Numbered from the stretch's first letter, positions 8,508 through 16,655 are shown. The stretch is DNA of 44,719 bases from an uncultured Lachnospiraceae bacterium (GCA_910577015.1 CAJTKU010000021.1:1-44719), one strand, 5' to 3'. Made by a program: numbers and translations. Notes: generated by a model from the letters alone, not told the origin.

Positions 8508-8516
8508 TGTTATAAT
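8508..8516 (+). promoter_or_regulatory. Extended -10 promoter of the epimerase gene
   Basis: TGTTATAAT with a TG extension lies about 82 bp upstream of the start. The -35 region is poor. Confidence 0.45.
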
Positions 8517-8597
8517 AAGCAGGTAAAAATTTAATGGCAAACACAATGTGAAATTGGCGCCATCTTTTGTGCAAAGCGCGCAAGAAAGAGGATTCGC

Positions 8598-9497
8598 ATG
8601 AAAAAATTATTAATTACCGGAGGTAGTGTTTTTGTCAGTAAATTTGCCGCAGAATGGTTTGCGGCAAGGGATTATGAGGTCTATGTATTGAACAGGGGAA
8701 GGCATGAACAGCCTGTCGGGGCAAAAGTAATTTGTGCGGACAGACATGCCTTGGGAGATTGTTTAAAGAAATACTACTTTGATGCGGTCTTGGACATTAC
8801 CGCATATGACGAGGAGGATATCCGGGATTTGCTGGCCGGAATCGGGGAAATTGGAGATTATATTTTTATCAGTTCCAGCGCCGTTTATCCGGAAACCCTG
8901 CCGCAGCCGTTTAGCGAGAAGGACGCTGTCGGGGAAAATGCCGTCTGGGGCGAGTATGGCCGAAACAAAATAAAGGCGGAGCAGCTTCTGCTTGAAAGGC
9001 GTCCTGACGCATATATTTTAAGACCGCCTTACCTGTATGGACCCATGCAAAACCTTTACAGGGAACCATTTGTCTTTGACTGCGCCATGGAGGGACGTGC
9101 TTTTTACATACCGGGCGACGGCAGTATGCCCCTGCAGTTTTTCCATGTGGAGGATTTGTGCAGGGTGATGGAACAGATTCTGTTGACCCACCCCGGGGAA
9201 CATATTATGAACGTGGGAAACAGCGAAGTGGTTGACATTAACCGGTTTGTCCGCATCTGTTATGATGTGGCAGGAAAAAGCTTAAAGACTGTCCATGTAA
9301 AAGACCATGAAAACTGGCGGGATTTTTTCTGCTTTCATAATTACGGATATGTCCTGAACGTAGAAAAACAAAACCGGATTCTGCCCGTACAGAAAGACTT
9401 ACGGGAGGGACTTCTGGAATCTTTTGAATGGTACAGGGAACATCCGGAGAATGTGGCAAAAAGAGATTACATAAAATTTATTGAAGAACATTTTTAG
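8598..9497 (+). CDS. NAD-dependent epimerase/dehydratase (short-chain, extended type)
   Basis: This 299-residue Rossmann protein begins with the dinucleotide-binding strand and loop LLITGGSVFVSKFAAEWF. It continues with ISSSAVYPE and then the catalytic Tyr-x-x-x-Lys in EYGRNKIKAE. The substrate-binding half contains LRPPYLYGP and the FFHVEDLC segment usual in extended SDRs. The substrate cannot be named from the sequence; sugar-nucleotide and isoflavone-reductase-like members look alike at this level. The gene starts with ATG and only a weak AAGAGGA ribosome binding site. The next gene starts 11 bp after its stop, so they are probably co-transcribed. Confidence 0.82.
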   Translation: MKKLLITGGSVFVSKFAAEWFAARDYEVYVLNRGRHEQPVGAKVICADRHALGDCLKKYYFDAVLDITAYDEEDIRDLLAGIGEIGDYIFISSSAVYPETLPQPFSEKDAVGENAVWGEYGRNKIKAEQLLLERRPDAYILRPPYLYGPMQNLYREPFVFDCAMEGRAFYIPGDGSMPLQFFHVEDLCRVMEQILLTHPGEHIMNVGNSEVVDINRFVRICYDVAGKSLKTVHVKDHENWRDFFCFHNYGYVLNVEKQNRILPVQKDLREGLLESFEWYREHPENVAKRDYIKFIEEHF

Positions 9498-9508
9498 GAG
9501 GAAAAGCT

Positions 9509-10288
9509 ATGGCAAGATACATGGAAGATGCGGGCATTCATCAGCCTTTTGACGTAGTCAGCATGGTTATGGAGGATTACATCTACCATCATCGTTTTTC
9601 TCGGAGCGATTGGGAAGGGGAACCGGTATACCAGTGTACGGACGGACACGGGAAAGCCAGATACCTGAAATGGAATTATGCAAGCGGTATTTTGCATCTG
9701 GAAGCGTGGCTGAAAAGTCCCTTTGGAAATGAAATGAACCTGAGCGTACCAGGCGCAGGCAGGAGCGGAAAAGAGTATAAAGAAAGCATAGACAGACTGA
9801 TACAGAACCTGCGGAGCCATTCCGGAAACATACATACCGGCAGCATCGGACAGGACCCGCTGCACCACCAGCAGGCATCAGCTGCCTTTTCGCAGCAGAC
9901 AGGGAACCAGCCTGCCGCTTATCCCCGGCAGCAGCCCACAGCGCAGCATACTGCATACCCCCAACAGCCTGCAGGAGGGATGCCGCCAACGGCAAATCCG
10001 TCAAGTGTTCCGGTAGTTGTCCGTCCAAGCTGCGAATACGGCGCGTCGATAAACTCAACGGCCGGAATGATACTGAGTATCTTCGGGTTGCTGTTTGCCT
10101 TTGCGATTCCGATTTTAGGCATTATATTCAGTGTAATCGCCCTGAAAAAATGCCACGCCGGCAGCGTCCCCAAAGATTCCGTAAAAACCGTCAAAAACCT
10201 AAGCGTTGCAGGCATAATCATAAGCATTGTGGTAACAATTTGTTCCTATATTTTATTCGAGTGGATTTACGGCATAATGCTGCTGTAA
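9509..10288 (+). CDS. DUF4190 domain membrane protein with Gln/Pro-rich linker
   Basis: This 259-residue protein has three parts. Residues about 1-95 are soluble, with an aromatic-rich strand pattern (YHHRFSRSDWEGEPVYQC). Residues about 100-170 are a low-complexity linker rich in Gln, Pro, His and Ala. The C-terminal part is a DUF4190-like pair of membrane segments (SINSTAGMILSIFGLLFAF and VAGIIISIVVTICSYILF) separated by KKCHAG. Function is unknown. It has an AGGAGGAAAAGCT ribosome binding site directly after the epimerase stop. The repeat element described next begins 13 bp after its stop. Confidence 0.75.
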   Translation: MARYMEDAGIHQPFDVVSMVMEDYIYHHRFSRSDWEGEPVYQCTDGHGKARYLKWNYASGILHLEAWLKSPFGNEMNLSVPGAGRSGKEYKESIDRLIQNLRSHSGNIHTGSIGQDPLHHQQASAAFSQQTGNQPAAYPRQQPTAQHTAYPQQPAGGMPPTANPSSVPVVVRPSCEYGASINSTAGMILSIFGLLFAFAIPILGIIFSVIALKKCHAGSVPKDSVKTVKNLSVAGIIISIVVTICSYILFEWIYGIMLL

Positions 10289-10300
10289 TAACCCGAATTT

Positions 10301-10477
10301 CGGCATATTGCATTGGGGGAGCCGGAGGGGGCATTTGTTCCAACAGGACGCGCTCCCGCTCGGGTAAAAACGCAGCGGCACATAGGATGCTAAAATACAG
10401 CATCCAAGGGCCGGCGTTTTTACACGGTCCTTTATGGAATCAAATGCCCCCTCCGGCTTCCCCAATGCGATATGCCG
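10301..10477. repeat. Dispersed palindromic element with structured core, copy 1
   Basis: The two 37-nt ends (10301-10337 and 10441-10477) pair along their whole length, with two G-U pairs. The 103-nt core (10338-10440) is 100/103 identical to the copy at 34841-35011. The core folds as TTCCA/TGGAA, then AGGAC/GTCCT, then a side hairpin with a GCTC loop. Next come TAAAAACGC (10365-10373) with GCGTTTTTA (10414-10422), CGGC/GCCG, and a terminal hairpin GGATGCT (10385-10391) with AGCATCC (10399-10405). Within the closing stem a 17-bp segment is unlike that of copy 2 but still fully paired. It could be a noncoding RNA, a 3' UTR structure or a non-autonomous mobile palindrome. The family was not recognised. 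Confidence 0.85.
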
Positions 10478-10521
10478 CCCCAACCCCCTAAATATGCCGA
10501 AATTCTACCCTCAAAAAGTAT

Positions 10522-10550
10522 TTGACGTACCCGCTTTCCTATGCTATAGT
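10522..10550 (+). promoter_or_regulatory. Strong sigma-A promoter reading into the gene-free stretch upstream of speD
   Basis: TTGACG (10522-10527), exactly 17 bp, then TATAGT (10545-10550). No protein gene follows for about 460 bp, so it probably drives a noncoding RNA and possibly the speD leader. Confidence 0.75.
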
Positions 10551-10556
10551 CATAAT

Positions 10557-10790
10557 TGTATGGAAAGCGGTATTGGTGTTGTCTTCCATGCAAATATTTT
10601 TGACCACTTCCTGCATATATTTGCAGCAAGTTAAGGCCAGACGGACAGCCGGGTCAACTGCCGATTGGCAACTTCGTTGCCTTATTGATTGAGTTAAAAG
10701 CTCAAATTTTATAAGTTGGTTACTATAAACCGGTGCATTTGCACACCTAACTTGTGAAACGGTCAATAAGAGTAGTAAAAGTAAAATATT
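10557..10790 (+). ncRNA. Candidate structured noncoding RNA (possible raiA-type)
   Basis: Directly after a consensus promoter, about 200 nt fold into many perfect helices. These are ATGGAA/TTCCAT (10560-10565, 10584-10589), a 9-bp helix (10589-10597 with 10617-10625), and a long-range closing helix CAAGTTA/TAACTTG (10627-10633 with 10748-10754). The closing helix encloses four hairpins: GGCAAC-TTC-GTTGCC at 10667-10681, TTGAG/CTCAA at 10689-10705, GGTT/AACC at 10718-10731 and GTGC-ATTT-GCAC at 10733-10744. No credible protein is encoded. Size, host group and multi-branched shape would suit the raiA RNA of Clostridia, but I cannot confirm the family. The 3' end is uncertain because no clear terminator follows before the speD leader. 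Confidence 0.55.
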
Positions 10791-10831
10791 TGCTATATAG
10801 ACTCTAAACCCAATATCTGTCTTTTGTGACG

Positions 10832-10910
10832 CTTCATTGCAACGGTAGTTTCATTGAAGAAAAAGCGCATCCCCAAGAATTGATGCGCCGGACTTAAAGC
10901 TACAATGAAG
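10832..10910 (+). promoter_or_regulatory. Foldable leader domain upstream of the speD attenuator
   Basis: A long-range 8-bp helix, CTTCATTG (10832-10839) with CAATGAAG (10903-10910), encloses a 7-bp hairpin GCGCATC/GATGCGC (10865-10871 with 10882-10888). This resembles a small aptamer domain placed just before a terminator. CAATG of the closing helix could alternatively pair with CATTG (10946-10950) in the terminator 3' arm, which would couple the two folds. No known riboswitch consensus was recognised. Confidence 0.4.
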
Positions 10911-10922
10911 AGGAAGAAAAAC

Positions 10923-10937
10923 ATGATGAGCAAGTAA
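10923..10937 (+). CDS. Possible four-codon leader reading frame (Met-Met-Ser-Lys-stop)
   Basis: An ATG at 10923 is followed by ATG AGC AAG TAA. A GAGGAAG-type ribosome binding site lies about 6 nt upstream. The Ser and Lys codons and the stop lie in the 5' arm of the speD terminator. A ribosome paused at the stop would therefore block that hairpin. Translation is unproven and the frame could be accidental. Confidence 0.3.
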   Translation: MMSK

Positions 10938-10962
10938 TGGTGAGGCATTGCTTGCTTTTTTT
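10929..10962 (+). terminator. Intrinsic terminator/attenuator in the speD leader
   Basis: An 11-bp stem with one G-U pair (10929-10939 with 10946-10956) has a six-base loop. It is followed by seven T, a G and four more T. It sits 48 bp before speD, so it either attenuates the polyamine operon or ends the upstream RNA. A weak promoter may lie between it and speD (TTGTAA, TATACA, 15-bp spacing). Confidence 0.75.
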
Positions 10963-11010
10963 GTTTTGTAATCCACATATACTTTTTATACAAAGAAAAG
11001 AGGAACAGAC

Positions 11011-11793
11011 ATGAGTGATAAGCTGAAACTGTATGGATTTAACAATCTCACCAAATCTCTGAGTTTCAATATTTATGATGTTTGTTATGCAAAAACACAG
11101 CGGGAGCAAAAGGATTATATCGCTTATATCGACGAACAATACAATTCGGAGCGTCTGACAAAGATTTTAACGAATGTGACAGATATGATAGGCGCCACCG
11201 TTTTAAATATATCCAGTCAGGATTATGACCCGCAGGGTTCGTCCGTAACCATATTGATTGCGGAAGGCTCAATGGTGCCTGCCGGTTCGGTGATTACGGA
11301 AAACCCCGGGGAAACGATACTGGCGCATCTGAACAAAAGCCATATTACGGTGCATACTTACCCAGAGTATCACCCGGAAACCTGTCTGGCAACCTTCAGG
11401 GTGGATATCAACGTGGCGACATGCGGGGAAATCTCGCCGCTTTCCACATTGGATTATCTGATTGGCTCTTTTGACTCGGATATCATCACGATGGATTACC
11501 ATGTAAGGGGATTTACCAGGGATGTGGGAGGACAAAAGCTGTTTATGGACCACAAAATTACGTCCATACAGGATTACATCGATGAAGAAACCTTAAGGCA
11601 TTACGATGCGGTGGATATTAATGTGTACGAAGCAAATATTTTTCATACCAAAATGCTGATTAAGGAAATTGATTTGCAGAATTACCTGTTTAACAGTGAT
11701 GTTTATGAGCTGCCCCCGAAAAAAAGGCTGGAGATAACAGACAGCCTTCGCAGGGAAATGATTGAGATTTTCAGCGGGCGGAATATTTTTTAA
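11011..11793 (+). CDS. speD: S-adenosylmethionine decarboxylase proenzyme
   Basis: This 260-residue protein matches the long bacterial SpeD class. Self-cleavage should occur before Ser110 in the hallmark LNKSHITVHTYPEYHP, turning the serine into the pyruvoyl group of the alpha chain. A catalytic cysteine lies in INVATCGEISPLS. The product, decarboxylated SAM, is the aminopropyl donor for SpeE two genes downstream. The start ATG follows AAGAGGAAC. It is the first gene of the polyamine operon and lies directly behind a terminator-bearing leader, which suggests that transcription into the operon is controlled. Confidence 0.95.
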   Translation: MSDKLKLYGFNNLTKSLSFNIYDVCYAKTQREQKDYIAYIDEQYNSERLTKILTNVTDMIGATVLNISSQDYDPQGSSVTILIAEGSMVPAGSVITENPGETILAHLNKSHITVHTYPEYHPETCLATFRVDINVATCGEISPLSTLDYLIGSFDSDIITMDYHVRGFTRDVGGQKLFMDHKITSIQDYIDEETLRHYDAVDINVYEANIFHTKMLIKEIDLQNYLFNSDVYELPPKKRLEITDSLRREMIEIFSGRNIF

Positions 11794-11806
11794 AAAGGAT
11801 GGCATA

Positions 11807-13270
11807 ATGTCAAGATTAAATCAGCAGAAGGCGCCTGTTTTTGAGGCGTTGCAGAAATTCGGAAAAAACAGAATCGTGCCTTTTGACGTACCGGGACACA
11901 AGAGGGGACGGGGAAACCCGGAACTGGTCGGGCTTCTGGGTCAGCAGTGTGTAGGACTTGATGTAAATTCCCAGAAATGCCTGGACAATCTCTGTCATCC
12001 GGTTTCCGTTATCAGGGAGGCGGAGGAGCTTGCGGCGGACGCTTTCGGGGCTAAGTATGCATTCCTGATGGTGGGAGGGACGACTTCTTCCGTACAGAGC
12101 ATGGTATTGAGCGCCTGCAAGCAGGGCGATAAAATTATTTTGCCCCGCAATGTGCATAAAAGCGTTATCAATGCGCTGGTGTTAAACGGCGCCATCCCGG
12201 TTTATGTGAATCCCGATATGGATGAAAAGCTGGGAATTGCCCTTGGCATGAAAGTAGGACAGGTGGAGGCGGCGATACGGGAAAATCCCGATGCCGTTGC
12301 CATTTTGGTGAACAATCCCACTTATTACGGTATCTGTTCCGATTTGCAAAGCATTGTAAAGCTGGCGCATCAGTATGGGATGCTGGTGCTTGCGGATGAG
12401 GCCCATGGCACCCATTTTTATTTTGGGGATAACATGCCGGTTTCCGCCATGGCGGCAGGCGCGGATATGGCGGCGGTCAGTATGCACAAGTCCGGGGGCA
12501 GCCTTACCCAGAGTTCTTTTCTTCTGGTGGGTGGGAAATCCGTAAATCCCGGCTATGTCAGGCAGATTATCAATCTGACCCAGACCACAAGCGGCTCTTA
12601 CCTTCTTTTGGCAAGCCTTGACATTTCCAGAAAAAATCTGGCGCTGGGCGGCAGGGAAGCGTTTGCAAGGGTTACTGCGCTGGCAGAATATGCCAGAAAA
12701 GAAATCAATGCCATCGGCGGCTATTATGCTTACTCGGCGGAAATGATAAACGGGGACAGTATTTTTGATTTTGACAGGACAAAGCTGACGGTTAACACGC
12801 TCGGGCTGGGACTTGCCGGCATCGAGGTATACGATATTCTCCGCGATGAGTATGATATTCAGGTGGAACTGGGGGATATTGCAAATATACTGGCCTATAT
12901 TTCCATTGGTGACAGAGAGCGGGAAGTGGAACGATTGGTGAGCGCTTTGATGGAAATTCACCGCAAATATAAAAAGGACGGCAGCGGCATGTTTACGCAG
13001 GAATATATTGAGCCAAGGGTGGCGGTTTCCCCGCAGCGGGCATTTTATGCGCCGAAGGAATCCCTGCCTCTGGATAAGACGGAGGGCCGCGTATGCAGCG
13101 AGTTTGTGATGTGCTATCCGCCGGGGATTCCGATTCTTGCACCCGGTGAACAGATTACAAGAAGCATACTGGACTATATTTCCTATGCGAAGGAAAAAGG
13201 CTGTTCCATGACGGGGCCGGAGGATACTGCCATAGAGAAACTCAATGTATTAAGGGAAGTATGGTTTTGA
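11807..13270 (+). CDS. speA: PLP-dependent arginine decarboxylase (Orn/Lys/Arg decarboxylase family)
   Basis: This 487-residue fold-type I decarboxylase has FDVPGHKRGRGNPEL at the N-terminus, GGTTSSVQSM for phosphate binding, and ADEAHGTHFYF. The Schiff-base Lys228 lies in SMHKSGGSLTQSS. The C-terminal domain carries CYPPGIPILAPGE. The family acts on ornithine, lysine or arginine. Arginine is chosen because agmatine deiminase and N-carbamoylputrescine amidase are in the same operon. The start at 11807 follows AAAAAGGATGG and leaves 13 bp after speD. An upstream in-frame ATG at 11762 lies inside speD and is not preferred. Confidence 0.9.
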   Translation: MSRLNQQKAPVFEALQKFGKNRIVPFDVPGHKRGRGNPELVGLLGQQCVGLDVNSQKCLDNLCHPVSVIREAEELAADAFGAKYAFLMVGGTTSSVQSMVLSACKQGDKIILPRNVHKSVINALVLNGAIPVYVNPDMDEKLGIALGMKVGQVEAAIRENPDAVAILVNNPTYYGICSDLQSIVKLAHQYGMLVLADEAHGTHFYFGDNMPVSAMAAGADMAAVSMHKSGGSLTQSSFLLVGGKSVNPGYVRQIINLTQTTSGSYLLLASLDISRKNLALGGREAFARVTALAEYARKEINAIGGYYAYSAEMINGDSIFDFDRTKLTVNTLGLGLAGIEVYDILRDEYDIQVELGDIANILAYISIGDREREVERLVSALMEIHRKYKKDGSGMFTQEYIEPRVAVSPQRAFYAPKESLPLDKTEGRVCSEFVMCYPPGIPILAPGEQITRSILDYISYAKEKGCSMTGPEDTAIEKLNVLREVWF

Positions 13271-13283
13271 GGGAGGACGCATC

Positions 13284-14138
13284 ATGGAATTATGGTTTTC
13301 GGAAGCGCACACACCGGATGTAAAACTTTCTATAAAAGTGGACAGGCAGCTTTACAGCGGGCAGAGTGATTTTCAGCGCATTGATGTATTTGAATCGAAG
13401 GAGTTTGGACGGTTTTTAACCCTTGACGGTTATATGATGCTGACGGAGAAGGATGAATTTATTTATCATGAAATGATTACCCATGTTCCGATGGCAGTAC
13501 ATCCGTCCGCAAAGAAAATACTGGTTATCGGCGCCGGGGACGGCGGGGTTATCCGGGAGCTGACAAGATATGCTGGTGTGGAACGCATAGATATGGTGGA
13601 GATAGACTCCCTTGTGGTGGATGTCTGTAAAAAATACCTGCCAAAGACGGCATGCCGGTTTGACGACGAAAGGGTGCATCTTTATTTTGAGGACGGGCTT
13701 CGTTTTGTCCGTTCCAAAAAACAGGAGTATGACATCATCATTGTGGATTCCACTGACCCGTTCGGGCCGGGGGAAGGGCTTTTTACAAAAGAGTTTTACG
13801 GTAATTGTTATAAGGCATTAAAAGAGGACGGCATCATGGTAAACCAGCATGAAAGTCCCTTTTATGAGTCGGATGCGGAAGCCTGTCTGCGGGCCCATAA
13901 GCGTATTGTGGAAAGCTTTCCCATCAGCAGGGTTTATCAGGCGCATATACCTACATACCCTTCCGGGCACTGGCTGTTTGGTTTTGCCTCCAAAAAATAT
14001 CATCCCGTACATGACTTTGACGGGGTGGCATGGAAAATGCAGGGGCTTTCGACGCAGTATTACACGCCAAAGTTACACGTAGGCGCGTTTGCCCTTCCGG
14101 CGTATGTGGAAAATCTGCTTCGCCAGGCAGAAGCGTGA
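13284..14138 (+). CDS. speE: Spermidine synthase (polyamine aminopropyltransferase)
   Basis: This 284-residue protein transfers the aminopropyl group of decarboxylated SAM to putrescine. The N-terminal beta domain has QSDFQRIDVFESKEFG and LDGYMMLTEKDEFIYHEM. The Rossmann domain has the SAM loop VIGAGDGGVIREL. The catalytic aspartate lies in VDSTDPFGPGEGLF. Length and motifs are normal. It begins 13 bp after the decarboxylase with GAGGGAGG as ribosome binding site. Its presence beside a complete CASDH/CASDC pair is notable, because either route alone could make spermidine. Confidence 0.94.
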   Translation: MELWFSEAHTPDVKLSIKVDRQLYSGQSDFQRIDVFESKEFGRFLTLDGYMMLTEKDEFIYHEMITHVPMAVHPSAKKILVIGAGDGGVIRELTRYAGVERIDMVEIDSLVVDVCKKYLPKTACRFDDERVHLYFEDGLRFVRSKKQEYDIIIVDSTDPFGPGEGLFTKEFYGNCYKALKEDGIMVNQHESPFYESDAEACLRAHKRIVESFPISRVYQAHIPTYPSGHWLFGFASKKYHPVHDFDGVAWKMQGLSTQYYTPKLHVGAFALPAYVENLLRQAEA

Positions 14139-14186
14139 AAAGTGGCGTGGAGTTTAATATTGTAAGAAAGAGAGAAGAGGAAAAGC

Positions 14187-15449
14187 ATGGGAAAGATTTT
14201 AGTGATTGGATGTGGCGGGGTGGCTTCGGTTGCCATTCAGAAATGTGCGCAGAATGCAGGGGTTTTTGATGAAATCTGCATTGCCAGCCGTACGGTGGAA
14301 AAATGTGACGCCTTAAAGGCAAAACTGGAGGAGAAGGGTACAAAAGCAAAAATTACTACCGAAAAGGTGGATGCGGACAATACGGAGGAATTGATTGCCT
14401 TAATAAAAAAAGTGAACCCCAAGGTAGTTTTGAACCTTGCGCTGCCCTACCAGGACCTGACGATAATGGATGCCTGCCTTGCCTGCGGGGTGGATTATGT
14501 GGATACCGCAAACTATGAGGCGGAGGATACAGAGGACCCCGAATGGCGTGCCATTTATGAAGAGAGATGTAAAAAAGAAGGATTTACTGCATATTTTGAT
14601 TATTCATGGCAGTGGAAGTACCGGGATAGCTATCAAAATGCAGGATTGACTGCAATTTTGGGCAGTGGGTTTGACCCGGGTGTAACAAGTGTTTTTTCGG
14701 CGTATGCCTTAAAACACTATTTTGACGAGATTCATTATATCGATATCCTTGACTGCAACGGGGGCGACCACGGCTATCCCTTCGCAACCAACTTTAACCC
14801 GGAAATCAATTTACGTGAAGTATCTGCCAACGGTTCTTATTGGGAAAACGGAAAATGGGTGGAAACCAAGCCCATGGAAATCAAGCGCGAGTATCATTTT
14901 GCGGGAGTGGGCAAAAAGGATATGTACCTTCTGCATCATGAGGAAATTGAATCTCTGGCAAAAAATATTCCCGGCGTGAAACGTATCCGCTTCTTTATGA
15001 CGTTCGGGGAAAGCTATCTTACCCACATGAAGTGTCTGGAAAATGTAGGCATGTTGTCCACGGCTCCCATTCTGTATGAGGGCAGGGAAATTGTGCCGAT
15101 TCAGTTTTTAAAGGCGCTGCTGCCGGACCCGGCTTCTTTAGGACCCCGCACGGTTGGCAAAACCAATATAGGATGCATTTTTACCGGCATAAAGGACGGT
15201 AAGGAAAAATCCGTTTACATTTACAATGTTTGCGACCATCAGGAATGCTTTAAAGAGGTGGAGTCCCAGGCCATTTCTTATACCACGGGTGTGCCCGCCA
15301 TGATAGGCGCAATGATGGTAATGGAAGGCATCTGGAAAAAACCGGGCGTCTTTAATGTGGAAGAGTTTGACCCGGACCCGTTTATGGAAGCGTTAAATAA
15401 ATGGGGGCTTCCCTGGGAAGTGGATGAAAATCCGGTTTTAGTGGATTAA
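14187..15449 (+). CDS. Carboxyspermidine (carboxynorspermidine) dehydrogenase, saccharopine dehydrogenase family
   Basis: This 420-residue protein has an N-terminal Rossmann loop VIGCGGVASVAIQK. It also shows NLALPYQDLTIMDACLACGVDYVDTANYE and GSGFDPGVTSVFSAY of the saccharopine-dehydrogenase family. The expected reaction joins putrescine to aspartate beta-semialdehyde with NAD(P)H to give carboxyspermidine. The polyamine role is assigned because the matching decarboxylase follows 30 bp downstream and the whole operon is polyamine-related. A lysine-pathway role is unlikely here. The ribosome binding site is GAGAAGAGG. Confidence 0.9.
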   Translation: MGKILVIGCGGVASVAIQKCAQNAGVFDEICIASRTVEKCDALKAKLEEKGTKAKITTEKVDADNTEELIALIKKVNPKVVLNLALPYQDLTIMDACLACGVDYVDTANYEAEDTEDPEWRAIYEERCKKEGFTAYFDYSWQWKYRDSYQNAGLTAILGSGFDPGVTSVFSAYALKHYFDEIHYIDILDCNGGDHGYPFATNFNPEINLREVSANGSYWENGKWVETKPMEIKREYHFAGVGKKDMYLLHHEEIESLAKNIPGVKRIRFFMTFGESYLTHMKCLENVGMLSTAPILYEGREIVPIQFLKALLPDPASLGPRTVGKTNIGCIFTGIKDGKEKSVYIYNVCDHQECFKEVESQAISYTTGVPAMIGAMMVMEGIWKKPGVFNVEEFDPDPFMEALNKWGLPWEVDENPVLVD

Positions 15450-15479
15450 CCGGATTCAGGTGGAAAAGGGAGAGTGCGC

Positions 15480-16655
15480 ATGGAGTGGAGGGATTTGCCG
15501 ACGCCGTGTTATGTGGTGGACGAGGCTTTAGTGGAAAAGAATCTGGAAGTGTTAAAGGGCGTCATGAACAGGACAGGTGCAAAAATACTGCTGGCACAGA
15601 AGGCATTTTCCATGTATGGGCTGTATCCGTTGATTGGCAGGTTTTTGACAGGCGCCACTGCAAGCGGTCTGTATGAAGCAAGGCTGGGGTATGAAGAAAT
15701 GGTTCTTCCCATGAAAAAACAGGGTAAACACTGTGAAAACCACGTGTATGCCCCGGCTTTCAGGGAAGATGAACTGGACGAAATCTTAACCTACAGCGAC
15801 CACATTGTGTTTAATTCCATCAGACAGGTGGAAAAGTATGCAAATAAAGCAAAGGCATTGGGGAAAGAGGTCGGGCTTCGCGTCAATCCCGAATTTTCGA
15901 CACAGGAGGGACATGCCATTTATGACCCCTGCGCACCCAAATCCCGTCTCGGGGTTACGCAGGATGCCTTTATGGAAAAATGCAGGACAGATGGAGAGGA
16001 ATGGCTGGAGCAGATAGACGGCCTGCATTTCCATACGCTCTGTGAACAGGACGCGGATGATTTGGAAAAAACTTTGAAAGCGGTGGAAGAAAAATTCGGC
16101 CGCTTCTTTCCTAAACTGAAATGGCTTAATTTTGGCGGCGGGCACCATATCACAAAAAACGTCTATGATTTGGCAACGCTGGAAAAATGCATTAAGGGGA
16201 TACAGGAAAAGTATGGGCTTTCGGTATATCTGGAGCCGGGGGAGGCTGTTGCGCTGAATGCCGGATTCCTTGTAACCACGGTACTGGAGGTAATACATAA
16301 CGGCGGGGATATTGCCATATTGGACACTTCTGCCGCCTGTCACATGCCCGATGTGCTGGAGATGCCCTACAGGCCGCCCCTTTTAGGCAGCGGCAGTCCG
16401 GGCGAAAAAAAATGGAATTACCGCTTAGGCGCTCCTACCTGTCTTGCAGGGGATATTATCGGGGAATATTCTTTTGACGCTCCCCTAAAAGAAGGCGACA
16501 GGCTGGTATTTGAGGATATGGCCATTTACTCCATGGTAAAAAACAATACCTTTAACGGAATGCCCTTGCCGGCTATTATACTGAAAGAGAAAAACGGAAA
16601 TTACCGCCTTGTCAAAAAGTTTGGATATACGGACTTTAAGAACAGGCTGTCTTAA
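15480..16655 (+). CDS. nspC: Carboxyspermidine/carboxynorspermidine decarboxylase
   Basis: This 391-residue fold-type III (alanine-racemase-like) PLP enzyme has its Schiff-base Lys41 in LLAQKAFSMYG. It also shows GLRVNPEFSTQEGH, GLHFHTLCEQDADDL, LNFGGGHHIT, YLEPGEAV and the dimer-interface LGAPTCLAGDIIGEY. It removes the carboxyl group of carboxyspermidine to give spermidine. The start is placed at ATG 15480, 8 nt after AAAGGGAG; the GTG at 15474 touches the ribosome binding site. It forms a functional pair with the preceding dehydrogenase. Confidence 0.92.
   Translation: MEWRDLPTPCYVVDEALVEKNLEVLKGVMNRTGAKILLAQKAFSMYGLYPLIGRFLTGATASGLYEARLGYEEMVLPMKKQGKHCENHVYAPAFREDELDEILTYSDHIVFNSIRQVEKYANKAKALGKEVGLRVNPEFSTQEGHAIYDPCAPKSRLGVTQDAFMEKCRTDGEEWLEQIDGLHFHTLCEQDADDLEKTLKAVEEKFGRFFPKLKWLNFGGGHHITKNVYDLATLEKCIKGIQEKYGLSVYLEPGEAVALNAGFLVTTVLEVIHNGGDIAILDTSAACHMPDVLEMPYRPPLLGSGSPGEKKWNYRLGAPTCLAGDIIGEYSFDAPLKEGDRLVFEDMAIYSMVKNNTFNGMPLPAIILKEKNGNYRLVKKFGYTDFKNRLS

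Noticed and set aside
10557..10790. Structured RNA as 6S RNA, RNase P RNA or tmRNA
   Set aside because: It is multi-branched rather than rod-like, too short for RNase P or tmRNA, and lacks their conserved sequence blocks.
10826..10897. A 23-codon frame starting with GTG in the speD leader
   Set aside because: No ribosome binding site precedes it, and it runs through the foldable domain. The short frame at 10923 is better placed.
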